A DNA stretch of 64,000 nucleotides from Saccharopolyspora rhizosphaerae (GCF_003931915.1 NZ_RSAA01000007.1:496001-560000), one strand, 5' to 3'; shown: positions 29,396 through 38,390, counted from the stretch's first letter. Program-made: numbers and translations. Notes: a model not told the origin generated them from the letters alone.

Positions 29396-31576
29396 TCAGG
29401 CCTTGAGGGAGTCGACGAGGTCGGTCCACGGCTCCCACGGCGCTCCGGGTTCGGGTCGGGTGGCCGTGACCATGTCACCGTCGTGCCCGACCGCGAAGAG
29501 GGTGCAGGCGCCGTCCGGGCGGCTGATCGCGACCGGATCCCCCGCAAGCTCACCGCCGAGGTCGGTCCAGGCCGTCCAGCCGCCGTGGGCCGACTGCTGC
29601 TCGGCGGTGTGGATCGAGCCGGTGGTGTCGCGGACGAACACCTCGAGGCGCCCGTCGGGGGTGAGCCCGATGGCCGGAGTCCCGGCGAAATCACCGCCCA
29701 AGCCGGACCAGGCGCCGCCGTCCTCGGGCCGCTCGAGGCTGTAGAGCTGCTCGTCGTCGCCGACCGCGAACAGCACCGTCACACCGTTCGCGAGGGTGAC
29801 CACCACCGGGTCGCCGGCCATGCTGCCGCCGAGGCTCTTCCACTCCGACCAGCCCGCGCCCGCGGTGCCGTGCGTGGACATCACGACCTCGCGCTGGGCG
29901 TTGCGGGCGAACACGGACACGGTCCCGCCCCGGCCGAGCGCCACCGCCGGACGGCCGACCAGGTCACCGCCGTGGTCGTCCCAGTCGGTCCAGTGGCCAC
30001 CGCGACCCGCCTGCGCAGCCGTGTGCAGCGTGCCGTCCTTGCCAACGGCGAACAGCGCGAGGGCGCCGTCCGGCCGCAGCACCGCCACCGGGTCCTCGGC
30101 GATCTGACCGCGCAGACCGATCCACGGGCCCCACTTGGCACCGTGCTGCGGGCACGAGGACGTGATCACCTCTCCGTTGCGGTCGCGGACGAACACCGCC
30201 ATGCCACCGGACGGTTCACGCACCACGACCGGACGCCCCGCCGGCTCGCCACCGATGCCCAGCCAGCCGACCCAGTCCCCACCGGGCGCGACCTGCCAGG
30301 CGGTGACGACCTCACCCGAGGTCGACGTCGCGAACGCCGACAGCGCCCCATCGCGCCCGGGCAGGATCCCGGTCCCGTACACCGTCGGCACCACCGGCTC
30401 CGGCGCGGGCGGCGGCGTAGGAGCGGGCGGCTGCTGCGGTGGTGCCGGAGGCCGTCCTTGGTGCGGCGGCTGGGGCGGAGCCGAGGGCTGCTGAGGCGGC
30501 GCTGGCGGCTGTCCCTGGCCCGGAGGAGCCGGAGCCGGCGGCTGCGGCGGCTGGCCCTGCTGCGGCGGTTGCGGCGGGCCGGGCGGAGGCGGGACCGGGG
30601 CAGGAGGGGCTTCTTCAGCGGCCACCGCGCGCGAGGTCCAGTCGAGGAGCTTCGTCGCGTCACCTTCCCGCTCGTGGTACTTGCCCCTGAGGTCCCGCTG
30701 CGGTCGCTGCACGTCCGCTGCGACCTGGCCAGCGTTGTACTGCGGATCCTCCCGATCCACGACGACGGCGCGCTCGAAGTACTCCTGGCTCGCGTGCCTG
30801 ACGTCCATGCATTGCTCGACCGATCCCCAACCTTGGGACGGACGCTGCTGGAACACCCCGACCGAATCGCGGTCGCCGTGGTTGAGGTTGCGCATCTGCG
30901 TCTCGACGAGGCCGGTCTCGAAGGCGGAAAGCATGACCTTCGGCGAGACACGCATGTCCCGACCAACCCGGAAGATGGTCTTGCAGACCTCCGGGTCCCA
31001 CGGCATGTTCCCGAACGGCCACGGCGGCGCCGCCTGGGGCGGCTGGCCCTGCGGTGGCTGAGGCTGCGGCGGTTGCCCCTGGGGCGGCTGGGGTGGTTGG
31101 CCCTGCGACGGCTGAGGCTGAGGCGAAGGTGGCGGCGGTGGTGCTTGTTGGGCCGCACCGGTCAGGCTCGGGAGGTTCCACGGCCGCCGGTCGTCACACG
31201 CCGGTGAGTCCATCACCGAGATGTGGAAGTGCTGGGTGTGCGGGTTGCTGCCGTGGTACTTGGTCCACTGCCAAGGGCTCTGCCCCGGACGGCTGTCCAT
31301 GATCAGGCCGTTGGCGATCACGTACTTGATCCGCGGGTCGCGGCTGGCCGCGAGCTCGTCGGTGATCCGATCGATGTCGACACCGTTCTGCGGGTCGTGC
31401 GTGATGTCCATCGCGGTCACGATGCCCGGTCCGTACCACGGGTTGTGGTCGCTGTCGCGGGACTGGTGCGACCCGTCGCCGATGGTGCCGTCACTGGCCT
31501 TGTTCCGCTGCGGGAACGCCGCGTCGAACTGCGCGCGCAGCGTCTCGAGGCTCCCTGCCAGTCTCCAGTTGGCCAT
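29396..31576 (-). CDS. modular cell-wall hydrolase: M15-like peptidase, lysozyme-like domain, seven-bladed PLL-type propeller
   Basis: The 726-residue protein has no signal peptide. Residues 1-125 resemble actinophage-type M15-like peptidases (DGSHQSRDSDHNP, TAMDITHDPQNGVD, HTQHFHIS), with His/Asp residues suited to zinc binding. A Pro/Gln-rich linker follows (about 144-192). Residues 193-300 look like a lysozyme/transglycosylase domain (SAFETGLVETQMRNLNHGDR, DSVGVFQQRPSQGWG). A second Pro-rich linker spans about 325-400. The remainder has repeats of the type WTAWTDLGGELAGDP and ALFAVGKDGTLHTA, about seven blades as in PLL-like lectins. It probably cuts peptidoglycan and binds glycan. GGGGGAAGAC precedes the ATG. 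Co-oriented with the DUF4232 lipoprotein gene 40 bases upstream. Confidence 0.85.
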   Translation of the reverse strand: MANWRLAGSLETLRAQFDAAFPQRNKASDGTIGDGSHQSRDSDHNPWYGPGIVTAMDITHDPQNGVDIDRITDELAASRDPRIKYVIANGLIMDSRPGQSPWQWTKYHGSNPHTQHFHISVMDSPACDDRRPWNLPSLTGAAQQAPPPPPSPQPQPSQGQPPQPPQGQPPQPQPPQGQPPQAAPPWPFGNMPWDPEVCKTIFRVGRDMRVSPKVMLSAFETGLVETQMRNLNHGDRDSVGVFQQRPSQGWGSVEQCMDVRHASQEYFERAVVVDREDPQYNAGQVAADVQRPQRDLRGKYHEREGDATKLLDWTSRAVAAEEAPPAPVPPPPGPPQPPQQGQPPQPPAPAPPGQGQPPAPPQQPSAPPQPPHQGRPPAPPQQPPAPTPPPAPEPVVPTVYGTGILPGRDGALSAFATSTSGEVVTAWQVAPGGDWVGWLGIGGEPAGRPVVVREPSGGMAVFVRDRNGEVITSSCPQHGAKWGPWIGLRGQIAEDPVAVLRPDGALALFAVGKDGTLHTAAQAGRGGHWTDWDDHGGDLVGRPAVALGRGGTVSVFARNAQREVVMSTHGTAGAGWSEWKSLGGSMAGDPVVVTLANGVTVLFAVGDDEQLYSLERPEDGGAWSGLGGDFAGTPAIGLTPDGRLEVFVRDTTGSIHTAEQQSAHGGWTAWTDLGGELAGDPVAISRPDGACTLFAVGHDGDMVTATRPEPGAPWEPWTDLVDSLKA

Positions 31577-31616
31577 GTCTTCCCCCTAGTTCCGTCAGGT
31601 CAGGCGCGGATCGGTG

Positions 31617-32240
31617 TCAGTTCGCGAAGAGACGACCGTGTTCGAGTTGCGGACCGCCGCACACGACGCCCAGGTTCCAGTCCAGGACGATCGGTTCCGC
31701 GTTCTGCGGCGGGTAGATCGAGATCTTGGCCGGGTCGACGCAGTCCCCGGTCTGGTACTTCCAGAAGAGGTCCTGCGCGGCCCCATCCCGCGTGCCCAGC
31801 GAGAGGGTGGAGGCCGAGGGGCCCGCGGGGTTCTCGACGAGCTCGACCGGCAATGCCTCGCCGTGGACACCGGTGAACTCGACCCGGGCGTGACCGGCCA
31901 GGGTGCACGTGCGGCCGCTGACGTTCGCCAGCCTCAGCATGGTGTGCGACTGCCCGTCCGGCTGCGACGGATCACCGATCAACGCCGTTTCGACATCCGG
32001 GTAGAAGCGCGCCCGCAGTTCGTCCGAGCGGCACGCGCTCCCGGACGGCTCGTCGTACCTGTCCGGAGTGGACTCCGAGTCTTCCCCCGCCCTGCTCGTC
32101 GCCTCCTGCGGCGCCGGTTGGGTCACCGTCACCGTCGCCGGTGGTTGGTGTGCTCGCGGTGCCTGCTGTCCGCAGGCCATGGTGCTCGCCGCGGCCGCGA
32201 CGAGCAGCACCCCCAGGCGCTTTCGCCCGCTCTGCACCAT
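31617..32240 (-). CDS. DUF4232 lipoprotein
   Basis: The 207-residue protein begins with a lipoprotein signal (GRKRLGVLLVAAAASTMAC, Cys about 23), then a low-complexity Pro/Thr/Glu stretch. The DUF4232 domain follows, with TMLRLANVSGRTCTLAGHAR near residue 100 and CVDPAKISIYPP near residue 170. It is predicted to be an envelope-anchored immunoglobulin-like domain of unknown function. ATG 32240 is preceded by AAGGGGGAAGAAG. The hydrolase gene follows 40 bases later on the same strand, and a decayed duplicate lies upstream. Confidence 0.85.
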   Translation of the reverse strand: MVQSGRKRLGVLLVAAAASTMACGQQAPRAHQPPATVTVTQPAPQEATSRAGEDSESTPDRYDEPSGSACRSDELRARFYPDVETALIGDPSQPDGQSHTMLRLANVSGRTCTLAGHARVEFTGVHGEALPVELVENPAGPSASTLSLGTRDGAAQDLFWKYQTGDCVDPAKISIYPPQNAEPIVLDWNLGVVCGGPQLEHGRLFAN

Positions 32241-32272
32241 CTTCTTCCCCCTTGAACTGTCAGCTCGGCTTC

Positions 32273-32893
32273 TCAGCCGCCCCAGACGGTGCTGAAGGCG
32301 GTCGCGTCGACGAGACCTCCGCGGCACACGGCGTCGCGGCCCCGACCGACTTGATCGTCTTGTCATCGCCGGGCGGGGTGAACTGGAGCGTCTCCGGCTC
32401 CACGCACGGCGACCGGCAGATGTCTCACGTCAGGTCCAACCCGGCCCTCTGGCTCTGCTGGTGGTGATCGTCGGCGAGTTGGCCTGCAGACGGTTGAGCT
32501 TGGTGCCGAACAGGCCCTCGTGATCCACCGTTGCAGGCCACCGTCACCCCGGGTTCTGGCCGGCCGACCACCGGTGTTGGTGCCCTTCACCACCACGTGC
32601 GAGCCGCTGGCCTGCGGGGAGTTCGGCTCCGCTGCAGCTGGAGCTCACCGGCAGCGCACGCGAGACCGGCCTCGGCGTCAGGCTCTTCGGACCTCGAAGT
32701 CGTTCCCGGCGCGTCTGGAGTGGACTCCGAGTTCTCCCCCGCCCTGCTCGTCGCCTCCTGCGGTGCGGGTTGGGGCCCGTCACCGTCACCGGTGGTTGTC
32801 GTGCTCGCGCTGCCTGCTGAGCGCAGGACGCCGTCACCGCCGTGGCCGCGACGACGAGCGCGGCCGGGCTCTTCCCCCTGTGCAGCAACACTT
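32273..32893 (-). pseudogene. decayed duplicate of the DUF4232 lipoprotein
   Basis: Similarity to the neighbouring gene runs through several frames. The signal region reads AALVVAATAVTASCAQQAAR; then in another frame PQPAPQEATSRAGENSESTP, matching PQEATSRAGEDSESTP in the intact copy; then GTNTGGRPARTRGDGG and CVEPETLQFTPPGDD. The start codon region is lost (GGGGGAAG runs straight into coding sequence) and at least two frameshifts are needed. The end VDATAFSTVWGG and a TGA at 32273 are still recognisable. Confidence 0.75.
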
Positions 32894-33133
32894 CGTGCCT
32901 TGTCCTCCCAGTTGCGCTCGGCCTCGGAAGGCCGGAATCCGGGCCGGGAGTTTTCCAAGCACCTGCGCCCTCTCGCGGCCGAACGAGCGAAAAGATCAGG
33001 TAGATCACTGGATCGGCGGAGCCGGAAGCATTCGGTGATCGGCGAGGTAACCCGATCGGCGGTTGCTCGGGTGCGGAGCCGGTTGTCACTCGCGCGCGTG
33101 TTGTCGCTCAGACGCGGGGTGTCCCGGTGTGCA

Positions 33134-33179
33134 CGAGCGGCCGTTGCCGACACCCCCAGAGGTCGGCAACGGCCGCTCG
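33134..33179. repeat. perfect 18-base inverted repeat
   Basis: Arms 33134-33151 and 33162-33179 (CGAGCGGCCGTTGCCGAC and its complement) enclose ten bases. It lies downstream of the second pdhC hairpin, and there is no T-run; a backup terminator or a binding site is possible. Confidence 0.8.
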
Positions 33180-33190
33180 AAAAGACCGGA

Positions 33191-33216
33191 GGCCCGGGGG
33201 AGAACACCCCCGGGCC
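33191..33216 (-). terminator. terminator of the pyruvate dehydrogenase operon
   Basis: Arms GGCCCGGGGG (33191-33200) and CCCCCGGGCC (33207-33216) close on loop AGAACA, 20 bases downstream of the pdhC stop on the minus strand. Confidence 0.8.
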
Positions 33217-33235
33217 CACGGTGATGGAGAAGCGA

Positions 33236-34507
33236 TCAGGCGATGATGCGGATCGGGTCCTCCAGCAGCGAGGTGAACTGCTGCAGGAACGCCGCGCCGA
33301 CCGCACCGTCGACGGCGCGGTGGTCGGCCGAGAGCGTCACCCGCAGGATCTTGCGGGCCACGAACTCGCCGTCGCGGACCTGGACCTCGTCGCGGGCGGC
33401 ACCGACCGCCAGGATCGCCGCCTCCGGCGGGTTGATCACCGCGCTGAACTGCTCGATGCCGAACATGCCCAGGTTCGAGATCGAGAAGGTGCCACCGGAC
33501 ATCTCGTCCAGCTTCAGCTTGCCCTCACGCGCGCGTCCGGCCAGCTCGCGGCTCTCGGCGGCGATCTCCGAGACGCTCTTGCGGTCCGCGTCCTTGACGA
33601 CCGGGACCACGAGACCGCCCTCGATCGCCACCGCGACACCGAGGTTGATGCGCTTGTGCTGCAGCATCTTGTCGCCGGCGAAGGAGACGTTGACCCCCGG
33701 GTTGGTACGCAGCGACGTCGCCACCGCCTTGACGATCAGGTCGTTGACGCTGACCTTCGGGCCGTCGGCTGCCTGCAACCGCTCGTTGAGGCCGGCCCGG
33801 AACTCCAGCAGGTCGGTGACGTCGATCGCGCTGGTCAGGTAGAAGTGCGGCGCGTTCTGCTTGCTCTCCGTCAGGCGCTTGGCGGTCACCTTCCGGATGT
33901 TGGACAGCGGGATCTCCTCGACGTCGTCGCTCGCGACCGCAGGAGCGCTGTCCGCAGCAGCAGGCGCTGCCGGCGCCGGAGCGGACTCGGCCGGAGCCGC
34001 CACGGCCGCGGCCTCGATGTCGGCGCGGATGATCCGCCCACCGGGCCCGGTCCCCTGCACCGTGCTCAGGTCGACGCCCTTCTCCTTGGCGACGGCCTTG
34101 GCCAACGGCGACGCCTTCGGCTTCGCACCCCCGGACCGGGACGCGCCCGCGGCGGCCGGTGCGGGCTCAACAGCCGCGTCCTCCTCCGCCGGCGCGGGAG
34201 CGGACTCCGCGGCGGGGGCTTCCGCCGGTGCGGCCGGAGCCGGAGCGGAGGCCACCTCGGCCGCGGCACCGGAACCGTCGCCCAACACCGCGATCGGGGT
34301 GCCGATCGGCACCGTCGCACCGGCCTCGACCAGGATCTTCTCCAAGACCCCGTCGTCGTAGGCCTCCAACTCCATGAGCGCCTTGTCGGTCTCGATCTCG
34401 GCCACCACGTCGCCGCGCGCGACCGCGTCACCGACCTGCTTGTGCCAGTTCGCGATCACACCCTCCTCCATGGTGTCGGAGAGCCTCGGCATCTGAATGT
34501 CAGTCAT
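33236..34507 (-). CDS. pdhC: dihydrolipoamide acetyltransferase (E2) of pyruvate dehydrogenase-type complex
   Basis: The 423-residue protein has one N-terminal lipoyl domain (MPRLSDTMEEGVIANWHKQV; lipoyl-lysine in EIETDKALMELEA near residue 41), an Ala/Pro/Glu linker, an E3-binding domain (ASPLAKAVAKEKGVDLSTVQ near residue 138) and an acyltransferase core. The active-site HxxxDG appears as SADHRAVDGAVG near residue 395. The MPRLSDTMEEG start is closer to pyruvate dehydrogenase E2 than to branched-chain E2. It is the last gene of the lpdA-pdhA-pdhB-pdhC operon; 25 bases separate it from pdhB. Confidence 0.93.
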   Translation of the reverse strand: MTDIQMPRLSDTMEEGVIANWHKQVGDAVARGDVVAEIETDKALMELEAYDDGVLEKILVEAGATVPIGTPIAVLGDGSGAAAEVASAPAPAAPAEAPAAESAPAPAEEDAAVEPAPAAAGASRSGGAKPKASPLAKAVAKEKGVDLSTVQGTGPGGRIIRADIEAAAVAAPAESAPAPAAPAAADSAPAVASDDVEEIPLSNIRKVTAKRLTESKQNAPHFYLTSAIDVTDLLEFRAGLNERLQAADGPKVSVNDLIVKAVATSLRTNPGVNVSFAGDKMLQHKRINLGVAVAIEGGLVVPVVKDADRKSVSEIAAESRELAGRAREGKLKLDEMSGGTFSISNLGMFGIEQFSAVINPPEAAILAVGAARDEVQVRDGEFVARKILRVTLSADHRAVDGAVGAAFLQQFTSLLEDPIRIIA

Positions 34508-34532
34508 CGTCTTCCTCAGGTGAGCACGGGAC

Positions 34533-35528
34533 TCAGCGGCGGCGGCCCACCGCGTCCAGGGTCTGGTGAACGGCGGTCGTCAACGACTCCGCGGACGGCA
34601 ATGCGGCACGCTCCAGCGGTTTGGCGTAGGGCAGCGGCACCTCGGCCGCCGCGACCCGCCGCACAGGGGCGTCGAGGTAGTCGAAGGCACCGTCGGAGAT
34701 CGAGGCGGCGATCTCCGCACCGATGCCGTAGGTCAGCCAGTCGTCCTCGGCGACGACCGCGCAGCCGGTCTTGCGCACCGACTGCACGACGGTGTCGCGG
34801 TCCAGCGGGCGCAGGCTGCGCAGGTCGACGACCTCGGCGTTGATGCCCTGCTCGTCGTGCAGCTTCACGGCGACCTGCTGGGCGACGGTGGCCATCCTCG
34901 AGTACCCGATGATGGTGATGTCGGTGCCTTCGCGGGTCACCTTCGCCTTGCCGATCTCGGCGGGCTCGACGACGTCCGGGACCTCGCCCTTGGTGTTGTA
35001 GAGCGCGAGGTTCTCCAGGAAGAGGACCGGGTCGTCGTCGCGGATCGAGGCGAGCAGCAGCGCCTTGGCGTCGGCGGGCGTGCTCGGCGCGACGACCTTC
35101 AGGCCGGGCACGAACGCGTAGTACAGCTCGATGTTCTGCGAGTGGGTGGCACCCAGCTGCTGACCACCGCCGCCGGGGGTGCGCAGCACCATCGGAACGC
35201 TGCTCTGGCCGCCGAACATGCCGTAGATCTTGGCGGCGTGGTTGACGATCTGGTCCAGCGCGATCAGCGAGAAGTTGATCGTCATCAGCTCGACCACCGG
35301 GCGCAGGCCCAGCATCGCGGCGCCGACCGCCGCACCGACGAAGCCCTCTTCGGCGATCGGGGTGTCGCGCACGCGCTTCTCGCCGAACTCCTGCAGCAGG
35401 CCGGCGGTGATCTTGTAGGAGCCTTCGAAGACTCCGATCTCCTCGCCGATGAGGAACACGTCCTCATCGCGCCGCATCTCCTCCTGGAGGGTGTCGTGCA
35501 GCGCTTGGCGATAGGTCATGAGTGCCAA
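34533..35528 (-). CDS. pdhB: pyruvate dehydrogenase-type E1 beta subunit
   Basis: The 331-residue transketolase-like subunit has MTYRQALHDTLQEEMRRDED at its start, FGEKRVRDTPIAEEGFVGAA near residue 52, GGQSSVPMVLRTPGGGGQQ near residue 111 and EVVDLRSLRPLDRDTV in the C-terminal half. It forms the alpha2beta2 E1 that decarboxylates 2-oxo acids with ThDP. I prefer TTG at 35528 because GGAG lies eight bases upstream; ATG at 35519 is the alternative. A strong hairpin separates it from pdhA. Substrate is inferred as pyruvate from the sequence type of pdhA and pdhC. Confidence 0.92.
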   Translation of the reverse strand: MALMTYRQALHDTLQEEMRRDEDVFLIGEEIGVFEGSYKITAGLLQEFGEKRVRDTPIAEEGFVGAAVGAAMLGLRPVVELMTINFSLIALDQIVNHAAKIYGMFGGQSSVPMVLRTPGGGGQQLGATHSQNIELYYAFVPGLKVVAPSTPADAKALLLASIRDDDPVLFLENLALYNTKGEVPDVVEPAEIGKAKVTREGTDITIIGYSRMATVAQQVAVKLHDEQGINAEVVDLRSLRPLDRDTVVQSVRKTGCAVVAEDDWLTYGIGAEIAASISDGAFDYLDAPVRRVAAAEVPLPYAKPLERAALPSAESLTTAVHQTLDAVGRRR

Positions 35529-35564
35529 GGGGGTTTCTCCTGACAGCGTGGAACAGCGGCCGGG

Positions 35565-35600
35565 ACCGGAACTCCTCGTGCAGCGTCGAGGAGTTCCGGT
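35565..35600. promoter_or_regulatory. 14-base perfect hairpin between pdhA and pdhB
   Basis: Arms 35565-35578 (ACCGGAACTCCTCG) and 35587-35600 enclose an eight-base loop. No T-run follows on the operon strand, so it is more likely an mRNA-processing or stability element than a terminator. Confidence 0.7.
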
Positions 35601-35666
35601 CACCGGGTTGCGATACGTGTGGCGGGGTGTCGCAAAGACCGCAAGGGGACGTGGAGGTGTGGACCG

Positions 35667-36779
35667 TCAGTTGTGGACGAACAGCGGGTCCGCCGGAAGC
35701 CGGCGCGAGTCGTTGGCGACCGGCGTGGCGTAGGTGTAGTCGAAGAGCGTCTCGACGTCCGGGTGCGGGCTGTCGTCGGCGAAGGCCACGGCGGCGTCTG
35801 CCTCGGCCTGCGCCTTGGTCTCGATCTCAGCCGCAGCGTCCTCGTCGAGGATCCCGGCCTTGATCAGCTCCGCTCGGAAGGTCGCGACGGGGTCGGCCTG
35901 CTTGGCCTTCTCCAGCGATTCCTGGCTGCGGTACTTGCCCGGGTCGACCACCGAGTGGCCCTTGAGCCGCTCGCTGACCAGCTCCAGCAGTGCCGGGCGA
36001 CCCGTCTCGCGGGCCTGCTCGACCAGCCGGGACGCGGCGTCGCGGACGGCGAGGACGTCGTTGCCGTCCACCCGCTCGCCGTGCATCCGGTAGGCCGCGG
36101 CGCGCTTGTGCAGCTCCGACTCCGCCGAGGACTTGTCGACGGTGGTGCCCATGCCGAGCTGGTTGTTGACCACCACGAAGATCACCGGCAGGTTCCACAG
36201 CGCGGCGATGTTCAACGCCTCGTGGAAGGCGCCGATGTTGGTGGTGCCGTCGCCCATCTGGCACATGACGACCTGGTCGCCGTTGCGGTAGTCGATGGCC
36301 AGCGCCGCACCGGTGGCCAGCGGGATCTGCCCGCCGACGATGCCGTAGCCGCCGAGCAGACCGGCCTCGACGTCGAACATGTGCATCGAGCCGCCCCAGC
36401 CCTTGGAGGTGCCGGTGGTGCGGCCGTAGAGCTCGGCCATCACGCGGCCGGGCTCGATGCCCTTGGCGATGGCGTAGCCGTGCTCGCGGTAGTTGGTGAA
36501 CAGCAGGTCGGTCTTGCGCAGCGAGCGCATCAAGCCCACCACCGTGGCCTCTTCACCGAGGTTGAGGTGGCAGTACCCGCCGATCTTCGCCTGCGTGTAG
36601 CCCTGCGCCGCGCGCTCCTCGAAGCGCCGGATCAGGGTCATCTCGTAGAAGTAGTCGCGCAGCAGCTCGGGCGATTCGCCCGAGAAGCGGCCGCGCTCAG
36701 CCCGCGCCGAGGCGCCGCGCCGCGTCTTGGTCGCGCTGGTGCGCGTGGACGGCTTGCTGCGGGTGGCGGTCTGTGCCAT
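35667..36779 (-). CDS. pdhA: pyruvate dehydrogenase-type E1 alpha subunit
   Basis: The 370-residue subunit opens with a basic, disordered N-terminal arm (residues 1-35, Thr/Arg/Lys-rich). The ThDP-binding motif runs GDGTTNIGAFHEALN to VVVNN near residue 175-205. GGYCHLNLGEEATVVG near residue 67, FTNYREHGYAIAKGIEP, and GRTTGTSKGWGGSMHMFD near residue 120 are the pyruvate dehydrogenase signature. The phosphorylation-loop-like ERLKGHSVVDPGKYRS is present. The basic N-terminal arm is unusual and might be a binding or targeting element. Confidence 0.93.
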   Translation of the reverse strand: MAQTATRSKPSTRTSATKTRRGASARAERGRFSGESPELLRDYFYEMTLIRRFEERAAQGYTQAKIGGYCHLNLGEEATVVGLMRSLRKTDLLFTNYREHGYAIAKGIEPGRVMAELYGRTTGTSKGWGGSMHMFDVEAGLLGGYGIVGGQIPLATGAALAIDYRNGDQVVMCQMGDGTTNIGAFHEALNIAALWNLPVIFVVVNNQLGMGTTVDKSSAESELHKRAAAYRMHGERVDGNDVLAVRDAASRLVEQARETGRPALLELVSERLKGHSVVDPGKYRSQESLEKAKQADPVATFRAELIKAGILDEDAAAEIETKAQAEADAAVAFADDSPHPDVETLFDYTYATPVANDSRRLPADPLFVHN

Positions 36780-36866
36780 CGCGGATCCCCTTTTCTCCGG
36801 ACCTGGTTCTCAGGCAGGTCGTGCGTGGCGGTGCGGGCCTGCAGCACCACGCGAAGTCACGTGTCT

Positions 36867-38327
36867 CTAGCGCTTCTTCGGCGGTGCGACGTGGACCGGC
36901 AGGCCGAGCGCGTTCATCGCGGCCTCCATGCCGACCTCGCCGAGGGTCGGGTGCGCGTGGATGGTCTCGGCGAGCTCGTCGAGGGTCGCCTCCAGCGACA
37001 TGGCCAGCGCGCCTTCGGTGATCAGGTCGCTGGCGGCGTGCCCGATGATGTGCACGCCCAGGACCTCGCCGTACTTCTTACCGGCGACGATCTTCATGAA
37101 GCCCTCGGTGTCGCCGTAGCTCTGGGCACGGCCCAGCGCGGCGAACGGGAACTTGGCGGCGATGACCTCGTGACCGGCTTCCTCCGCCTGCGCCTCGGTC
37201 AGGCCGACGGAAGCGACCTCGGGGTGGGTGAAGGTCGCGGCCGGGATGACGTCGTAGTCGATCGCGGCGTGGTGTCCGGCGATGCTCTCGGCGGCGACGA
37301 CGCCCTGGTGCGAGGCGACGTGCGCGAGCAGCGCCTTGCCGGTCACGTCACCGATGGCGTAGACGTGCTCGACGTTGGTGCGCAGCTGCTCGTCGACGGT
37401 GATGAACCCGCGCTCGCTGGTGGCGACACCGGCCTTGTCGAGGTCGAGGTGGGCGGTGTTGGGCTTGCGGCCCACACCGACCAGCACGTAGTCGGCGTCG
37501 ACCTGCTGCGGCTTGGCACCGTCCACTGTGACCTGCAGGCCGTCTTCGCCCTGGTCGACGCGGGAGACGGTGGCTTCGGTGAGGACCTTGATGCCGCGCT
37601 TGGAGAACGAGCGGCCCAGCGCCTTGCCGACCTCCGCGTCCTCGGCCGGGACGAGGGTCTTCTGCATCTCGATGATGCTGACCTCGCTGCCCAGGGTGTT
37701 GAACAGCGTGGCCCACTCGGCGCCGACCGCGCTGCCGCCGATGATGGCGATGCGCTTCGGGACCTCGGTGAGGCCGAAGGCGCCGTCGGAGGTGATCACG
37801 CCGGGAAGGTCCGCGCCGGGCAGCGGCAGCTGCACGGGGACCGAGCCGGTCGCGATGATGACGTCGGTGGCCTTGACCTGCTCGACCGGGTTCGCACCGG
37901 TCGGCTCGGCGGCGTAGGTGGGGCCGTCGGCGCCCAGCGGGGACTCACCGGTGGCGAAGACGTCCACCGTGGTCGGGCCGGTGAAGCGCGCGTGGCCGTT
38001 GATGACCGTCACGCCGTTGCCCTTGAGCAGGCCCGCGACGCCGTCGGTCAGGCCCTTGACGACGCTGGCCTTGCGCCGGGTGATCGCGTCGTAGTCGACG
38101 CTGACGCCCTCGACGTTCACGCCGAAATCAGCGGCGTGCAGCACGGTTTCGTAGACCTCGGCGGACCGCAGCATGGCCTTGGTCGGGATGCAGCCCCAGT
38201 TCAGGCACACACCCCCGGGCCGCTCCTTCTCCACCACGGCTACCGACAGGCCGCGCTGCGCGGCTCGGATCGCGGCGACGTAGCCACCGGGGCCGCCGCC
38301 CACCACCAGAAGGTCGAACTCCTGCAC
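36867..38327 (-). CDS. lpdA: dihydrolipoyl dehydrogenase (E3)
   Basis: The 486-residue flavoprotein has an FAD motif LLVVGGGPGGYVAAIRAAQR near the start, the redox disulfide in GGVCLNWGCIPTKAML near residue 41, an NADH-binding IIGGSAVGAEWATLF near residue 200, and the His-Glu active-site segment HAHPTLGEVGMEA near the C-terminus. It reoxidises dihydrolipoyl groups of E2. GTG at 38327 is preferred because AAGGAG lies nine bases upstream; ATG at 38390 would add 21 residues without a good site. An insert near residue 130-165 makes it slightly longer than usual. Confidence 0.94.
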   Translation of the reverse strand: MQEFDLLVVGGGPGGYVAAIRAAQRGLSVAVVEKERPGGVCLNWGCIPTKAMLRSAEVYETVLHAADFGVNVEGVSVDYDAITRRKASVVKGLTDGVAGLLKGNGVTVINGHARFTGPTTVDVFATGESPLGADGPTYAAEPTGANPVEQVKATDVIIATGSVPVQLPLPGADLPGVITSDGAFGLTEVPKRIAIIGGSAVGAEWATLFNTLGSEVSIIEMQKTLVPAEDAEVGKALGRSFSKRGIKVLTEATVSRVDQGEDGLQVTVDGAKPQQVDADYVLVGVGRKPNTAHLDLDKAGVATSERGFITVDEQLRTNVEHVYAIGDVTGKALLAHVASHQGVVAAESIAGHHAAIDYDVIPAATFTHPEVASVGLTEAQAEEAGHEVIAAKFPFAALGRAQSYGDTEGFMKIVAGKKYGEVLGVHIIGHAASDLITEGALAMSLEATLDELAETIHAHPTLGEVGMEAAMNALGLPVHVAPPKKR

Positions 38328-38390
38328 TTCGCTGTGCTCCTTAGAAACGCACGCGCCGGTTGTCGACGACCCGAGTTCACGGCGGGTCAT

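Noticed and set aside
28526-31207. A long plus-strand open frame across the repeat gap and the modular hydrolase
   Set aside because: It overlaps repeats and the opposite strand of a well-supported gene; its translation is Arg/Pro-rich low complexity.
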